Positions 16,918-28,000 of a stretch of 64,000 bases of DNA are shown piece by piece. The stretch is taken from contig CAJTEX010000001.1 of assembly GCA_910575615.1 (NCBI GenBank), positions 186,001-250,000 on the forward strand, given 5' to 3'. This stretch comes from Bacteroidales bacterium (GTDB lineage: Bacteria > Bacteroidota > Bacteroidia > Bacteroidales > Muribaculaceae). Position 1 is the stretch's first letter. Every line of letters begins with the position of its first letter. The position numbers and the translations under genes were made by a program. Under the pieces are notes generated by a model. The model saw only the letters and a list, made by a program, of their open reading frames with translations. It had not been told where the DNA came from and did not search any database.

Positions 16918-17868
16918 TTATTCGGCGAGGTTGTCAAGACAGTCGAGCAGGTTCTTCTCGATGCGCTTCTCGAGGTTGTCTGAGGCTGCGGGCTGGAATT
17001 TCAGGCCTGTGATATGTTCATACAGCTCGATGTACCGCTGTGATACCTCCTGGCAGAATTCAGGGGTCATCTCGGGAACAGTCTGCCCCTCCTTGCCCAT
17101 GAATCCGTGGTCGATGAGCCACTGGCGCACGAACTCCTTGGAGAGCTGGCGCTGTGCCTCACCCTTCTCGAAACGCTCCTGGTAGCCTTCGGCGTAGAAG
17201 TAGCGCGAGGAGTCGGGGGTGTGGATCTCGTCGATGAGAATCACCTTGCCGTCGCGTTTGCCAAACTCATACTTGGTGTCGACCAGGATGAGTCCCTTCT
17301 CGGCGGCCATCTCAGAGCCGCGTGCGAAGAGCTTGCGGGTGTAGTCCTCCATCTGGCGGTAGTCCTCTTCAGACACCAGGCCCTGGGCGATGATTTCCTC
17401 GCGCGAGATGTTCTCGTCATGGCCTTCGGCGGCCTTGGTGGTGGGGGTGATGATGGGCTCGGGGAATTTCTGGTTCTCCTTCATGCCCTCGGGGAGCGTC
17501 ACGCCGCAGAGCACTCGGTTTCCGGCGGCGTACTCGCGCCATGCCGAGCCGGTGAGATAGCCGCGGATGATCATCTCCACGGGGAATCCCTCGCAACGGT
17601 ATCCGACGGTGACCATCGGGTCGGGGTCGGCCAGGCGCCAGTTGGGCACGATGTCGGCGGTCGACTGGAGGAAGTAGGCGGCGATCTGGTTGATTACCTG
17701 TCCTTTGAAGGGTATTCCCTTGGGAAGAATCACGTCGAAAGCGGAAATGCGGTCGGTAGCCACCATGGCCAGCAGGTCGTCGTTGATGGTGTAGACGTCG
17801 CGTACTTTTCCGTGGTAGACGGCGGTCTGCCCGGGGAGGTTGAAGTTGGTTTTCAGCAGGGTTTCCAT
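16918..17868 (-). CDS. purC: Phosphoribosylaminoimidazole-succinocarboxamide synthase
   Basis: SAICAR synthetase, which joins aspartate to CAIR with ATP in purine synthesis. 316 residues, in the range of the longer form. Diagnostic stretches are [21 protein letters not shown] near the start, [14 protein letters not shown], and [15 protein letters not shown] with [12 protein letters not shown]. Sits 50 bases after the PhoH gene, so it is probably co-transcribed. Confidence 0.97.
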   Translation of the reverse strand: METLLKTNFNLPGQTAVYHGKVRDVYTINDDLLAMVATDRISAFDVILPKGIPFKGQVINQIAAYFLQSTADIVPNWRLADPDPMVTVGYRCEGFPVEMIIRGYLTGSAWREYAAGNRVLCGVTLPEGMKENQKFPEPIITPTTKAAEGHDENISREEIIAQGLVSEEDYRQMEDYTRKLFARGSEMAAEKGLILVDTKYEFGKRDGKVILIDEIHTPDSSRYFYAEGYQERFEKGEAQRQLSKEFVRQWLIDHGFMGKEGQTVPEMTPEFCQEVSQRYIELYEHITGLKFQPAASDNLEKRIEKNLLDCLDNLAE

Positions 17869-17918
17869 ATGTCAAGAAATGAATGTTTCACAAAAGATTG
17901 TCGCCGGAGGGTATGCCG

Positions 17919-18905
17919 TCAGGCCGTCGGGGCTGTGTGGCCGTCGGGGTCGTGGCCTTTGGCTTTCTCCTCCTCGTCGGCGCGGGCGTATGCCTCGACG
18001 ATGCGCTGCACCAGGGCGTGGCGCACGATGTCTTTCTTGCCGAACTCCACTTTCCCGATGCCGGGGATGTCGCGGAGGATGCGCAGGGCCTGGATGAGGC
18101 CCGACTGGGTTGAGCGGGGGAGGTCGATCTGGGTGGCGTCGCCGGTTATCACCATCTTGGCGTTCATGCCCATACGGGTGAGGAACATCTTGATCTGGTG
18201 GGTGGTGGTGTTCTGGGCCTCGTCGAGGACGATGACCGCGTCGTTGAGGGTGCGTCCTCTCATGAAAGCCAGCGGGGCGATCTGTATCACCTTGGTCTCC
18301 ATGTACTCCTTGAGCTTCACCGCCGGAATCATGTCTTCCAGGGCGTCATACAGGGGCTGGAGATAGGGGTCTATCTTGTCTTTCATGTCGCCCGGGAGGA
18401 AGCCGAGTTTCTCACCGGCCTCGACGGCGGGGCGCGAGAGGATGATTTTCTTCACCTCACGGTTTTTCAGCGCCCTGACGGCCAAGGCGATGGCGACGTA
18501 GGTCTTGCCCGTGCCGGCCGGGCCGAGGGCGAATGTCAGGTCGTTGCGCAGGAAGGTCTCGACGAGTTTCTGCTGGTTGGGGGTGCGGGCCGATATGGGT
18601 TTGCCGTTGACCCCGTAGATGATCACGTCGTCACCCTTTATGTCGCGGGGCTTGTCACCCTTGATGACATCGAGGATTGCCTCTTCGGTGAGTTTGTTGT
18701 ACTTGGCGCAGAAAGCCTCGAGCTCCTTTATCTTCTTCTCGAACTCGGCGGTCTCGGCGTCGTCGCCGATGACCTTAATGACAGAGCCGCGGGCCGCCAT
18801 CCTCAACTTCGGGAAGAGGTTGCGGATCAGCTGCATGTTGGCGTTGTTGACCCCGTAGAAGCTGACCGGGTCGGCCTGGTCTATAATGACGATACGTTCA
18901 ATCAT
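17919..18905 (-). CDS. PhoH family ATPase
   Basis: 328-residue P-loop protein of the PhoH/PhoL family, ATP-binding and linked in other bacteria to RNA or ribosome metabolism. Walker A is GPAGTGKTYVAIALA and Walker B VIVLDEAQNTT, followed by TGDATQIDLP. The start is set at ATG 18905 (MIERIVIID); an in-frame TTG at 18920 lies inside the -7 promoter box and cannot be the start. It is the first gene of the run down to the AsnA-like gene. The 5' leader would be very short, about 5-10 bases. The C-terminal tail is acidic and low in complexity. Confidence 0.92.
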   Translation of the reverse strand: MIERIVIIDQADPVSFYGVNNANMQLIRNLFPKLRMAARGSVIKVIGDDAETAEFEKKIKELEAFCAKYNKLTEEAILDVIKGDKPRDIKGDDVIIYGVNGKPISARTPNQQKLVETFLRNDLTFALGPAGTGKTYVAIALAVRALKNREVKKIILSRPAVEAGEKLGFLPGDMKDKIDPYLQPLYDALEDMIPAVKLKEYMETKVIQIAPLAFMRGRTLNDAVIVLDEAQNTTTHQIKMFLTRMGMNAKMVITGDATQIDLPRSTQSGLIQALRILRDIPGIGKVEFGKKDIVRHALVQRIVEAYARADEEEKAKGHDPDGHTAPTA

Positions 18906-18917
18906 GATTTTGTCATG

Positions 18918-18925
18918 CAAAGTTA
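18918..18925 (-). promoter_or_regulatory. -7 box of the phoH-purC-ubiE run
   Basis: TAACTTTG on the minus strand, only 12 bases before the ATG at 18905. A TTTG lies 24 bases further upstream, longer than the usual spacing. Confidence 0.5.
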
Positions 18926-18994
18926 GCGAATTTCGGGCAACTATCGCTCCAAAACAGGATAAAAACTCATGTCAGCGCTCTTGTCGCCGGGTGT

Positions 18995-19013
18995 CCGCCC
19001 CCTGGCGGGGCGG
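18995..19013 (-). terminator. GC hairpin after the porin gene
   Basis: 7-bp stem CCGCCCC / GGGGCGG with a 5-base loop, 17 bases past the porin stop. There is no adjacent U-run; one (GTTTTTAT) comes about 25 bases later. Confidence 0.35.
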
Positions 19014-19029
19014 CCCGCGCTCCGTGTCA

Positions 19030-20430
19030 TCAGAATGTGAGGGCTATCTGGGTCTGTATGCGGGAGTCGTTGGCTCCTCCCAGGCCGTAGGTCTCACGCC
19101 GTCCGTAGAGATATTCGATGCCCATCTGCAGGTAGCTGGTGAAGCTGTAGAAGCAGTTGGCTGCCAAATACACGCCGTAGCGGTAGTTGGCGTTGCCTGC
19201 CGACATCACCCTCTGGCCGTTGGCGTCGGCCACAGGCGCGTCCTGGAATGTCGCGTAAGGCTCGACGTCCCAGATACGGGCGTATGAGCCGACGACATTG
19301 AACTGCAGTTTCTTGGTCGCGTTGTACGATGCGCCGAAGACGAGTCCCATCATCGGGTTGGCCTGCATGCGGCCCAGCTCGTCGCCGCTGGGGGTGAAGG
19401 AGAGGGGTTTGCCCTGGAGGTCCTGGATGTAGTTGGCTATGCCTTTGCCGTAAGCGGCCTGGAAGTAGAATGTCAAGGGTTGGTAGAAAGAGAAGTTGCC
19501 CGACAGCATGGTGCCCCAGGCGAAGATGTTGCGGCGTTTCTGGCAGACCATGTCCTGGTATGCGAAGTTGCGCAGTATGGCGGTGAAGCGCACACGGTTC
19601 TGCTCCGACTTCTGGTATTCGATCCACATGGGGATGTCGGGCAGCAGCTGGTCTACGTCGGCGTTGACCTTCCGTCCATACCATGAGGTGTAGTCTTTCC
19701 CGCGGTATATGCCGTTGGCGCTGTAAAACGAGGGTTTCTCTATCGATGCCGCGAATCGGAATCCGCCATAGCTCGGTGAGACATACCGCAGCTGGTATGA
19801 GGCTGTGTTGATGTCGCCGTTGGGGCCTTGCGGGTCGATTGTCGGTGGCTGGGCGGCGTAGGGGTCGCAGGCGAGGGTGGTCATGAGTCCGGCCGAGACG
19901 TTGCGCCAGGAGATGTAGGCGCGTTTGAGGGTCAGAGGCTTGTCATTGCCGTTGGTGCCGACTTTGACATAGCCGGTCACTTGGTCGCGGGTGCCGCCGA
20001 ATCCCACCACCGTGAAGTCGATGTTGCCGTTGAGGGCGTTGATGAAGAAGTCGCCCTTGTGGCCTGTCAGGGCTGGCACCGGGATGTCGCCGGTGACGAA
20101 GCTGCTTCCGGCGTCGGTGGAGTAGAGGTTGTTGCCTATGTCGTAGCCGAGCATCGGGTTGATTTCTCCGCCGATGGTCAGCATGAACTTGTTGTTGTGG
20201 GTCTTGATGGTGAACTTCGGGGTGGGCACCGAGCCTGGCTCAACGGGGCGGGCCTTCTCGATGGCGGCCTTGACCACAGGGTTGCTCTGGGTGCTGACCA
20301 CCTCGAGCTGGCCTATCTCGCAGATGATGTCGTCGTCGTTGTCGTCGCTCGGGTCTTGCGCGTAGGCTGGAAAGGTGAAAAGGACAGCCACGGCCATCGG
20401 CAGCGCGGCTTTAAAGATTTTTGAATCCAT
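19030..20430 (-). CDS. DcaP-like trimeric porin
   Basis: 466 residues, signal peptide 1-24 (FPAYA-Q). After an acidic N-terminus come the DcaP-type stretches FTIKTHNNKFMLTIGGEINPMLGYDIGN split over the first strands, a repeated barrel pattern, YVSPSYGGFRFAASIEKPSF, and a terminal strand ending in Phe (QTQIALTF). DcaP proteins are outer membrane channels for anionic small molecules; the substrate here is unknown. Preceded on the same strand by the phosphatase gene with a 69-base gap, in which no clear promoter box is seen. Confidence 0.85.
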   Translation of the reverse strand: MDSKIFKAALPMAVAVLFTFPAYAQDPSDDNDDDIICEIGQLEVVSTQSNPVVKAAIEKARPVEPGSVPTPKFTIKTHNNKFMLTIGGEINPMLGYDIGNNLYSTDAGSSFVTGDIPVPALTGHKGDFFINALNGNIDFTVVGFGGTRDQVTGYVKVGTNGNDKPLTLKRAYISWRNVSAGLMTTLACDPYAAQPPTIDPQGPNGDINTASYQLRYVSPSYGGFRFAASIEKPSFYSANGIYRGKDYTSWYGRKVNADVDQLLPDIPMWIEYQKSEQNRVRFTAILRNFAYQDMVCQKRRNIFAWGTMLSGNFSFYQPLTFYFQAAYGKGIANYIQDLQGKPLSFTPSGDELGRMQANPMMGLVFGASYNATKKLQFNVVGSYARIWDVEPYATFQDAPVADANGQRVMSAGNANYRYGVYLAANCFYSFTSYLQMGIEYLYGRRETYGLGGANDSRIQTQIALTF

Positions 20431-20499
20431 TATTCCGGTTATGCTAATTTAGATGAAAAACGGTTTATGTATCTAAAATGCGTAACCGGCCAATAAAGT

Positions 20500-21081
20500 T
20501 CAGCCAGGCAGTGAAGCGATGTTGCGGCATCCGGCCTCAAGCATGTCGAGCACCAGCTCGAATCCCTCCGCTCCGGAGTAATAGGGGTCGGGCACATGGT
20601 CGTAGCCCCAGGTGGGGTCTGTGGCGGCTGGCGCCTCCTGGCAAGGGGCCAGTTCGCCGCCTGGGAAGAATGCCGCCATGGGGATGATTCGGGAGTCGGT
20701 CTCCACCGTGGGCGACAAGGCCCGGAGGTTGCGCAGGTTGGAGCCGTCCATGGCTATGACCATGTCGAAATGGCTCAGGTCGGAGGGGGACACCTGGCGG
20801 GCGCGGTGGAGCAGGCGTATCCCGCGCCTGGCGGCGTGGCTGCGCATGCGCGGGTCGGCAAGTTCCCCGATATGGTAGTCGCCAGTGCCGGCAGAGTCGA
20901 TTTCCCATAGCGACGACAAGCCGAGCCGGTCGACGGTGTCGGCCATCACGGCCTCGGCTGCCGGGCTGCGGCAGATGTTGCCCAGGCAGACGAAAAGTAT
21001 TCTGACGGGTCGCCCTTCGGCGAGGATGGCGCGCACTCGGGCAGCAAGGGCCTCGCGGCGCGGGTTGGTTTTCTCGGTCAT
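20500..21081 (-). CDS. Low-molecular-weight protein tyrosine phosphatase
   Basis: 193 residues. The active-site loop is FVCLGNICRSPAAEAV (CX5RS) near residue 32, preceded by a charged extension of about 27 residues not found in the shortest members. The general-acid motif is the DPYYSGAEGFELV stretch near the C-terminus. These enzymes remove phosphate from tyrosine, often acting on capsule-export kinases or as arsenate reductases. No kinase gene is nearby. Starts 15 bases after the mutS stop, so probably in one transcript. Confidence 0.93.
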   Translation of the reverse strand: MTEKTNPRREALAARVRAILAEGRPVRILFVCLGNICRSPAAEAVMADTVDRLGLSSLWEIDSAGTGDYHIGELADPRMRSHAARRGIRLLHRARQVSPSDLSHFDMVIAMDGSNLRNLRALSPTVETDSRIIPMAAFFPGGELAPCQEAPAATDPTWGYDHVPDPYYSGAEGFELVLDMLEAGCRNIASLPG

Positions 21082-21096
21082 ATGGGGGATGCGGGG

Positions 21097-23715
21097 TTAT
21101 TTGCCCTGGAGGATTTCGCGCAGGGTGGAAAGTTTGTTGAGGGCCTGGAGGGGGGAGAGGTTGTTGATGTCGAGGCCGAGCAGCTCGTCGCGGATCTGGC
21201 TCAGCACCGGGTCGTCAAGCTGGAAGAAGCTCAGCTGCATCCCCGCCTCGGTCTGCGGCTGTGGGATGTTGCTGCCCACCTTCTCCCGGGAGTCGCCACG
21301 GTTGATTTCCTCAAGCTGCCTGAGGACCGCCGAGGCGCGGTCGACGATGGCGCGTGGCATGCCGGCGAGCTTGGCCACATGTATGCCGAAGCTGTGTTCG
21401 GAGCCTCCCGGCTTGAGTTTGCGCAGGAACACCACCTTGCCGTCGATTTCCTTGACCGACACGTTGAAGTTCCTGACCCCGGGGTAGCTCTCCTCCATAT
21501 CGTTCAGCTCGTGGTAGTGGGTGGCGAAGAGTGTCTTGGGCTTCTCGGAGCAGCGGTTGAGGTATTCGACGATGGCCCACGCGATGGATATGCCGTCGTA
21601 GGTGGATGTGCCGCGTCCCAGTTCGTCGAAAAGGATAAGTGAGCGGCGGCTGATGTTGTTGAGTATCGAGGCGGCCTCGTTCATCTCCACCATGAAGGTC
21701 GATTCACCGAGGGAGATGTTGTCTGATGCACCCACGCGGGTGAAAATCTTGTCGACCACCCCGATGCGGGCGCTCTCGGCCGCCACGAAGCAGCCGATCT
21801 GGGCCATCAGCACGTTGAGGGCGGTCTGGCGCAGGAGGGCCGACTTGCCGGCCATGTTGGGCCCGGTGATCATCATGACCTGCGTTTCCTCATTGTCGAG
21901 GGTGACGGAGTTGGAGATGTAGGGTGTCCCCGGGGGAAGCTCCTTCTCGATCACCGGGTGTCGGCCCTGGATGATTTCCACGGTCAGGGAGTCGTCGACC
22001 ACAGGGCGGTTGTAATGGTTCTCGCGGGCCACGCGGGTGAATGCCAGCAGGCAGTCGAGCCTGGCGATGACCTTCGCGTCGGCGAGAATCACCGGCACAT
22101 ACTCGGCCAGACGGGCCACCAGCCCGTTGTAGAGCCGTGCCTCGATGGCCTCGATGCGCTCCTGGGCTGTGAGTATCTTCTCCTCGTATTCCTTGAGCTC
22201 GGCGGTGATGTAGCGCTCGGCGTTGACCAGGGTCTGCTTGCGTATCCACTCTGCCGGCACCTTGCTTTTGTGGGTGTTGGTCACCTCGATGTAGTAGCCG
22301 AAGACATTGTTGTAGCCGATTTTCAGGCTCGGGATGCCGGTGGCCTCACTCTCGCGTTTTTGTATCTGCTGCAGGTAGTCCTTGCCCTGGAACGCCATCA
22401 GGCGTAGCTCGTCAAGCTCTTTGTCAACGCCGGGTTTTATGACGTGGCCCTTGTTGAGGGCGTTGGGAGCGTCGTCGGCGATTTCGCGGGCGATGCGGTC
22501 GCGCATCAGTTCGCAGGGGTTGAGGCTCTCCCCCATTGAGCGCAGCACGTCGAGGGCGGCCCCCATGCAGAGCCGCCTCATCGGCTCCACGGCGACCAGG
22601 GCGTTTTTCACCTGTACCACCTCGCGGGGGGTGACGCGGCCGACGGCGACTTTCGACACCAGGCGCTCGAGGTCGCCGACCTGTCCGAGCAGTTCGACCA
22701 GCGAGTCGCGGCGTTCGGGCTCCTTGAAGAAATACTCCACCACGTCGAGGCGGCGGTTGATTTCAGCCGGGTTCTTCAGCGGGAAGCATATCCACCGGCG
22801 CAGCATGCGGGCACCCATCGGACTGACCGTGCGGTCGATGACATCGAGGAGGCTTTTCCCCTCCTCGCCGAGTGGGGCGAGCAGCTCGAGGTTGCGGACG
22901 GTGAACTTGTCGAGGCGCACAAACTGGTCGGCCTCGATGCGGGCGATGCGCACGATGTGGCCTGTCTGGGTGTGGCGCGTGATGTCGAGGTAATGGAGGA
23001 TGGCCCCGGCGGCCACCACGGCGCGGGGAATACGCCCGAGGCCGAATCCCTTGAGGGAGACGGTCTCGAACTGCTTGAGCAGGCGGTCGTTGGCCGCCTG
23101 GGGGGTGAACACCCAGTCTTCAAGCTCGAAGACCGGGTATTTGCCGTTGAATTCCCCTTCGAGCCGCATGCGGTTGCCGCGCTCCACCAGCACCTCCTTG
23201 GGGGCGAAGCTCGACAGCAGTTTGCCGACATAGTCGGCGTCGCCCTGCGCGGCCAGGAACTCCCCGGTCGAGATGTCGAGGAAGGCCACCCCGAGGGTGT
23301 CCTTGTCGAAATGCACCGCCCCGAGGAAGTTGTTCTCGCGGTGGTCGAGGACATTGTCGCCCAGGGCCACGCCGGGGGTGACAAGCTCGGTGATGTCGCG
23401 CTTGACCAGGCGGTTCTTCACCAGCTTGGGGTCTTCGAGCTGCTCGCAGATGGCCACACGTTTGCCGGCCCTGACGAGTTTTGGCAGGTAGGTGTCGAGG
23501 GCGTGGTGGGGAAACCCGGCAAGCTCGATTGACGACGCGGCCCCGTTGGCGCGGCGCGTCAGGGTGATGCCGAGAATCTCCGACGTGGTTATGGCGTCAT
23601 CGCTGAAGGTCTCATAGAAGTCGCCAACTCGGAAAAGCAACACCGCGTCGGGGTGCTTCTCCTTCATCTGCACGTATTGTTTCATCAGCGGGGTCTCGAC
23701 AACCTTCTTCGCCAT
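21097..23715 (-). CDS. mutS: DNA mismatch repair protein MutS
   Basis: 872 residues, normal length. Mismatch-reading motif [14 protein letters not shown] (Phe-X-Glu) lies near the N-terminus. The ATPase has Walker [16 protein letters not shown], Walker [17 protein letters not shown] and the ATHYHEL stretch. Recognises mispairs and starts repair with MutL. The start [14 protein letters not shown] agrees with the family. The upstream ferritin gene ends 57 bases away on the same strand. Confidence 0.98.
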   Translation of the reverse strand: MAKKVVETPLMKQYVQMKEKHPDAVLLFRVGDFYETFSDDAITTSEILGITLTRRANGAASSIELAGFPHHALDTYLPKLVRAGKRVAICEQLEDPKLVKNRLVKRDITELVTPGVALGDNVLDHRENNFLGAVHFDKDTLGVAFLDISTGEFLAAQGDADYVGKLLSSFAPKEVLVERGNRMRLEGEFNGKYPVFELEDWVFTPQAANDRLLKQFETVSLKGFGLGRIPRAVVAAGAILHYLDITRHTQTGHIVRIARIEADQFVRLDKFTVRNLELLAPLGEEGKSLLDVIDRTVSPMGARMLRRWICFPLKNPAEINRRLDVVEYFFKEPERRDSLVELLGQVGDLERLVSKVAVGRVTPREVVQVKNALVAVEPMRRLCMGAALDVLRSMGESLNPCELMRDRIAREIADDAPNALNKGHVIKPGVDKELDELRLMAFQGKDYLQQIQKRESEATGIPSLKIGYNNVFGYYIEVTNTHKSKVPAEWIRKQTLVNAERYITAELKEYEEKILTAQERIEAIEARLYNGLVARLAEYVPVILADAKVIARLDCLLAFTRVARENHYNRPVVDDSLTVEIIQGRHPVIEKELPPGTPYISNSVTLDNEETQVMMITGPNMAGKSALLRQTALNVLMAQIGCFVAAESARIGVVDKIFTRVGASDNISLGESTFMVEMNEAASILNNISRRSLILFDELGRGTSTYDGISIAWAIVEYLNRCSEKPKTLFATHYHELNDMEESYPGVRNFNVSVKEIDGKVVFLRKLKPGGSEHSFGIHVAKLAGMPRAIVDRASAVLRQLEEINRGDSREKVGSNIPQPQTEAGMQLSFFQLDDPVLSQIRDELLGLDINNLSPLQALNKLSTLREILQGK

Positions 23716-23772
23716 ATGTCAGTAGTGGTGGGGGGTAAAACGGTGTTGGGGTTAAAGAGTCGGGGGTGTGGT

Positions 23773-24294
23773 TCAGGCTTTGTCAGCCAGGGGGGAGGGG
23801 GTGGCGTAGGTGCGGGCGGCCAGCTCCTTGTCAAACATGTAGAGACCGTAGCCGTTGTCGCCGATTTTCTTCAGCGCGTCGATGAAGCCGCGGGCAGTCT
23901 CCTCCTCCTCGATCTGCTCGGTTATGAACCACTGGAGCTTGGCCTGTGTGGCGTAATCCTTGTGCTCTACGGCCAGCGCGTTGAGGTCGTTGATGAGGGC
24001 GGTGACCTTCTGCTCGTGGGCGAGGGTGGCGGCGAAGGCGGCCAGGGGAGACTCCCATTCGGTGTCTACTCCGGCGATGGGCTGCAGCGTCACCTTGCCG
24101 TCGCGCGAGTTGAGGTAGTTCATGAAGATGGTGGCGTGGTCTTGCTCCTCTTTGAACTGCACGGCATACCAGTTGGCGATGCCGTCATATCCGGCGTTGG
24201 CGAAGTGCATCGACATTGAGAGATAGAGATAAGCCGACCAAAGCTCGGCGTTGATCTGGGCGTTGATGGCCTGTTCGAGTTCTTTGGAAATCAT
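23773..24294 (-). CDS. ftnA: Ferritin
   Basis: Iron-storage ferritin of 173 residues forming a 24-mer cage. Ferroxidase ligands are visible: Glu in INAQINAELWSAYLYLSM, the EEQDHA motif of helix B and Glu/Gln residues in helices C and D (AATLAHEQ, FITEQIEEEETARGF). All four helices are present at normal length. The C-terminal tail is slightly extended. Confidence 0.95.
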   Translation of the reverse strand: MISKELEQAINAQINAELWSAYLYLSMSMHFANAGYDGIANWYAVQFKEEQDHATIFMNYLNSRDGKVTLQPIAGVDTEWESPLAAFAATLAHEQKVTALINDLNALAVEHKDYATQAKLQWFITEQIEEEETARGFIDALKKIGDNGYGLYMFDKELAARTYATPSPLADKA

Positions 24295-24348
24295 AGTGGT
24301 GTCGTTTTATTTGTTTGTTTTTGATGTCTGGGGGAGTGGGCCGCCGGG

Positions 24349-24891
24349 TCAGAAACGGTAGTGGATTCCGAGGGCGATGTTTGCTCCGTGAAACTTCTTT
24401 ATGAAGGTGTATGTGGCGCTTGCCGACAGGCGCAGCGAGCCGCTGATGTTCACTCCGAATCCTGCCCCGGCGTTAAGTCCGAAGCGGGACACTCGGGAAG
24501 AGACATCGTTGGTGGGTGTCAGGGCGGCTCCGTCCGGGGGGAGGTATGAGTCGAGGTTGTGGTAGTTCCAGCTCGAGAAGTTGATACCTGCCAGTGGGTA
24601 AATGTCGCATCGGCCCTGGGCCAGGGGGAAGACAAACTCCATGTTGAGGTTGAGCATCAGGGCGTCGAGCCCGTCGTTGCGAAACACATATTCCGCCGTG
24701 GGGCTGAGCCTGAGCAGATGGTTGAAGCGGTATGAGAACTGCGCTCCGGCCAGAGGACGCTTGTTGTGAGTGTTGTAGCCGACGCGGACACCGAGGGTCT
24801 TCTCTCCGCTGTACTGGTCGGCCCTGGCGGCGAAACCGCCACACAGCGCCGTGGCGGCCACTGCCGCCGCTATCCATCGTTTACCTGACAT
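24349..24891 (-). CDS. Small outer membrane beta-barrel protein
   Basis: 180 residues from MSGKRWIAAAV (24891); an in-frame upstream start at 24939 adds residues ahead of an otherwise normal signal peptide (cleaved near AARA-D) and is rejected. The remainder fits an eight-strand porin/OmpW-like barrel: VGYNTHNKRPLAGAQFSYRF, a central strand with YPLAGINFSSW, FGLNAGAGFGVNI and a final strand ending in IHYRF. Function unknown. A -7 box lies 60 bases upstream. Confidence 0.8.
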   Translation of the reverse strand: MSGKRWIAAAVAATALCGGFAARADQYSGEKTLGVRVGYNTHNKRPLAGAQFSYRFNHLLRLSPTAEYVFRNDGLDALMLNLNMEFVFPLAQGRCDIYPLAGINFSSWNYHNLDSYLPPDGAALTPTNDVSSRVSRFGLNAGAGFGVNISGSLRLSASATYTFIKKFHGANIALGIHYRF

Positions 24892-24950
24892 ATTCTTCGA
24901 TAAGGGAGTTTGTGCTGGAATGTCTGTATGTATATACAATCTTTAAGCAA

Positions 24951-24958
24951 CAAAGTTA
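24951..24958 (-). promoter_or_regulatory. -7 box for the small outer membrane protein
   Basis: TAACTTTG on the minus strand with CTTG 20 bases upstream as a one-mismatch -33 element. Leader about 55 bases. Confidence 0.55.
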
Positions 24959-25001
24959 GTGATTAGGCAAGATACTGGCAAGAAATATGCGGGATTTTTG
25001 C

Positions 25002-25009
25002 TAACTTCG
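25002..25009 (+). promoter_or_regulatory. -7 box for tamB
   Basis: TAACTTCG, one mismatch from TAnnTTTG, 75 bases before the ATG and divergent from the box at 24951. Confidence 0.4.
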
Positions 25010-25084
25010 CAGGGAAATACCGCGTCGCTGCCGGTCATGACCCGCCGGTGACGGTTGACGTGTGTGTAACTCCCTGAGAGACAG

Positions 25085-28000
25085 ATGAAGTTGATATACC
25101 GCATTCTACGCACCATACTGGTGACCGCCCTGATACTGGCGGCGGTCATCCCGGCTGTGCTGTATGTCGCCCTGTCGCTGACGGGGGTGCAGCGGCGGGT
25201 GGCCGACAGGCTTGAGACCGAGCTTTCGGCCCTGCTTGACGCCCGGGTCACGATCGGCGACCTCGGTGTCATGCCGTTCAACCGGGTAATCCTGCGCGAT
25301 GTCGTGCTGGAGACTGCTCCAGGCGACACCGCCCTGACTGTCAGCCGTCTCGGGGCGGGAGTCTCGCTGTTTGACGGTCTGCTCTCCGACACCTGGAGGG
25401 TCGACTATGTGCAGCTCATAGGGCTTGATGCCCGTCTGAGGCGCGACTCTCTGTCGGCCCCGCTCAACATCCAGGGGGTGATTGACGCCCTGGGCCCGAA
25501 AGACAAAACCAAGCCCCCTACGAGTTTCGACCTTAAGGTCTCGACGGTCATCATCAGGTCTTCGTCGGTGAGTTACGATGTGGCCGACAAGCCCGTTAAG
25601 GAGGGGTTTGACCCCAACCACCTGCGTGTGTCCAAATTCCGCGCCGACCTCAACCTGCCGCGCCTGACCAATGACGATTTCACTGTCAACCTGCGCCGTA
25701 TGGCGTTTGAGGAGAGGTCGGGGTTTGCTGTCAGGCAGCTGTCGGGCGCGTTTCACATATCCGCCAGCGAGCTGGAGGTGAAGGACCTCGACCTGGAGCT
25801 GCCCGCGTCGCGGCTCAGATTCGCCGACATACGGCTGCCGCTGGAGGGGATTGGCAGCATCCCCGCGAGTCTAAGGAGCCACCCGGTGACTGTCGCTTTG
25901 TCGGAGGACTCGCATATCTGGCCCCCCGACCTGCAGGCGCTCTGGAAACCGCTCGACAAGGTGAGGGTGATGACATCATTTCCGCGCTTCTCAGTGGCCG
26001 GCACCCTGTCTGACGCTTCTGCCAGGCTGCGCGTCGAGATGGAAAACCTGCTGACTGTCGACCTCTCGGCGGGCGGCACAGCCCTGGAGTCGGCCGACCG
26101 GTCGTTTCATCTCGCCGCCCTGGATGTGGAGATATCCGGACCGCAGGCCGCCTCGGTGCTTTCTGACATGGGTGTGGCGCCCAAGGGGCTTCCTGAAATC
26201 CTGAGTGGTTTGGGGCATGTCTCCCTGTCGGCCGACGGCGATGGCTCCATGGGGGCGTTTGACGGCAACCTCCGTCTCACAGCCGCGCCCGGCAAGGTTT
26301 CGGTGGCCGCCGGAGGGTCGATGTCGGATGAAAGGCATTACGACCTCCACGCCGAGGTGGAGACCGACGGCTATCTCGACCTGGGCATGGTGGTGCCGTC
26401 ACTTGGCCCCGCGGGTCTTGACGGTAAGGTGGAGGCTTTCTATGCCGTGTCGGGAAAGGAACGTCACGGCAACGCCGAGATGGCCTTGGGCCGGATTACA
26501 TTAAAGGGACATGAGCTGTCGGCGCTTGGGGCCGAGCTGACCATCGACAATGACATCGCCGGAGGGAAAATCGGGGTCGATGACCGCGACCTGTCGATGC
26601 TCCTCGACGGCAGTGTTTCGCTCGACCGTGGCCTCCCGGCGATAACGCTGACCGCAGATGTGGCGCGCCTGTGTCCCGACCGTCTCGGTCTGTGGGGCAA
26701 ATATCCGGGGGCTGTCATTTCGGGCAATATCGATATCGATATTGAGGGCCCTGACTTGCGCAGTATGGATGGCCACGCCACTGTCAGCGACCTTTCGCTT
26801 AAACCTGCCGACGGGGAGGCCCTGACCATGTCGCGTCTTTGCCTGACCGCGCGCAGGCTTGATGATGAGACTTCACGCCTCGACCTGGAGAGCGACTGGC
26901 TCGACGGCTCGATGCTGGGAGAGTTTGATTTCCCGTTTCTTGGGGAGGCTGTGATGGATATAGTGTCGGAGGCGTTTCCGGCGTTGCTCCCGGCCTATGC
27001 CCGGGGCGACCTGGAGGAGCGCCAGGCCCGCAGCGCGGCGAGCCGAGGAGGCCTCATGGCCACCAATGACTTCATGTTTGATTTCACGATAAAGGAGACC
27101 GAGCGCCTGGCTGAGTTCTTCAGGCTTCCGGTAAGCGTGATATATCCCGTGACCATCAAGGGGGGGGTCTGCCAGCAGACCCATGACCTTGAGCTGAATC
27201 TCTCGGCCCCTTATCTCAGGCAGGGTTCCAAGCTTATCGAGCATACCTCGCTGTCGGCCTACATCGACGGGGAGGAGGGGCGTGGCCGTCTTGATTTCCT
27301 GACCACGGCCCCGACAAAAGGTGGGCCTATGACTGTCTCGCTGTCGGCCTCTGGCGGCGACAACAGGCTGGGGTCGACGCTGGAGTGGAAAATCGACCGC
27401 GACAGGATGTATGAGGGGAGACTGCGGGTGGCCGCCGGTTTTGCCCGCGATGACGAGGGGTTGACCACTACGGTCGGCCTCCGCAAGTCGTCGCTTACTT
27501 TCAACGACTCCACATGGACCGTGGCGCCCGCCACGGTGGTGATCCGTGGCAAGGAGGTGGATGTCGACGGCATCCATGCGAGCCACGGCCAGCAGTTCGT
27601 GAAAATCAACGGCAAGGTGTCGCCCGACCCGACGGCGCTGCTGACCCTTGACCTGCGCCATTTCAGTCTCGACTACCTCTTTGAGTCGCTGGGTATCGAC
27701 GCGGCGATGCTTGGAGGGGATGCCTCGGGCACATTCTATGCCTCCGACCTTTATTCTGGGCAGCCCCGTCTGGAGACCCCCGGGCTGATTGTCAAGGATA
27801 TCAGTTACAACAAGACGGTGCTGGGCGACGCGGTGGTGAAGTCGAGCTTCAATCCCTCCGACCTCGCGGTGATGCTTGACGCCGACATAGACAACCATGG
27901 ACGGCGGTCGACCGTCACCGGGGGGATATTCGCGGCCCGCGATTCGCTCGACCTCACTTTCAATGTCGACCGCGAGCCGGTGGGGTTCCTCCAGCCTTAC

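Noticed and set aside
17107-18366. Long open frame antisense to purC and phoH (419 codons)
   Set aside because: Overlaps two well-recognised genes and shows no known domain.
18906-18920. TTG start for the PhoH protein at 18920
   Set aside because: The codon lies inside the -7 promoter box; ATG at 18905 begins the conserved part.
26873-27898. Long open frame antisense to tamB (341 codons)
   Set aside because: Basic, low-complexity translation typical of the reverse frame of GC-rich coding DNA; tamB is clearly the gene.
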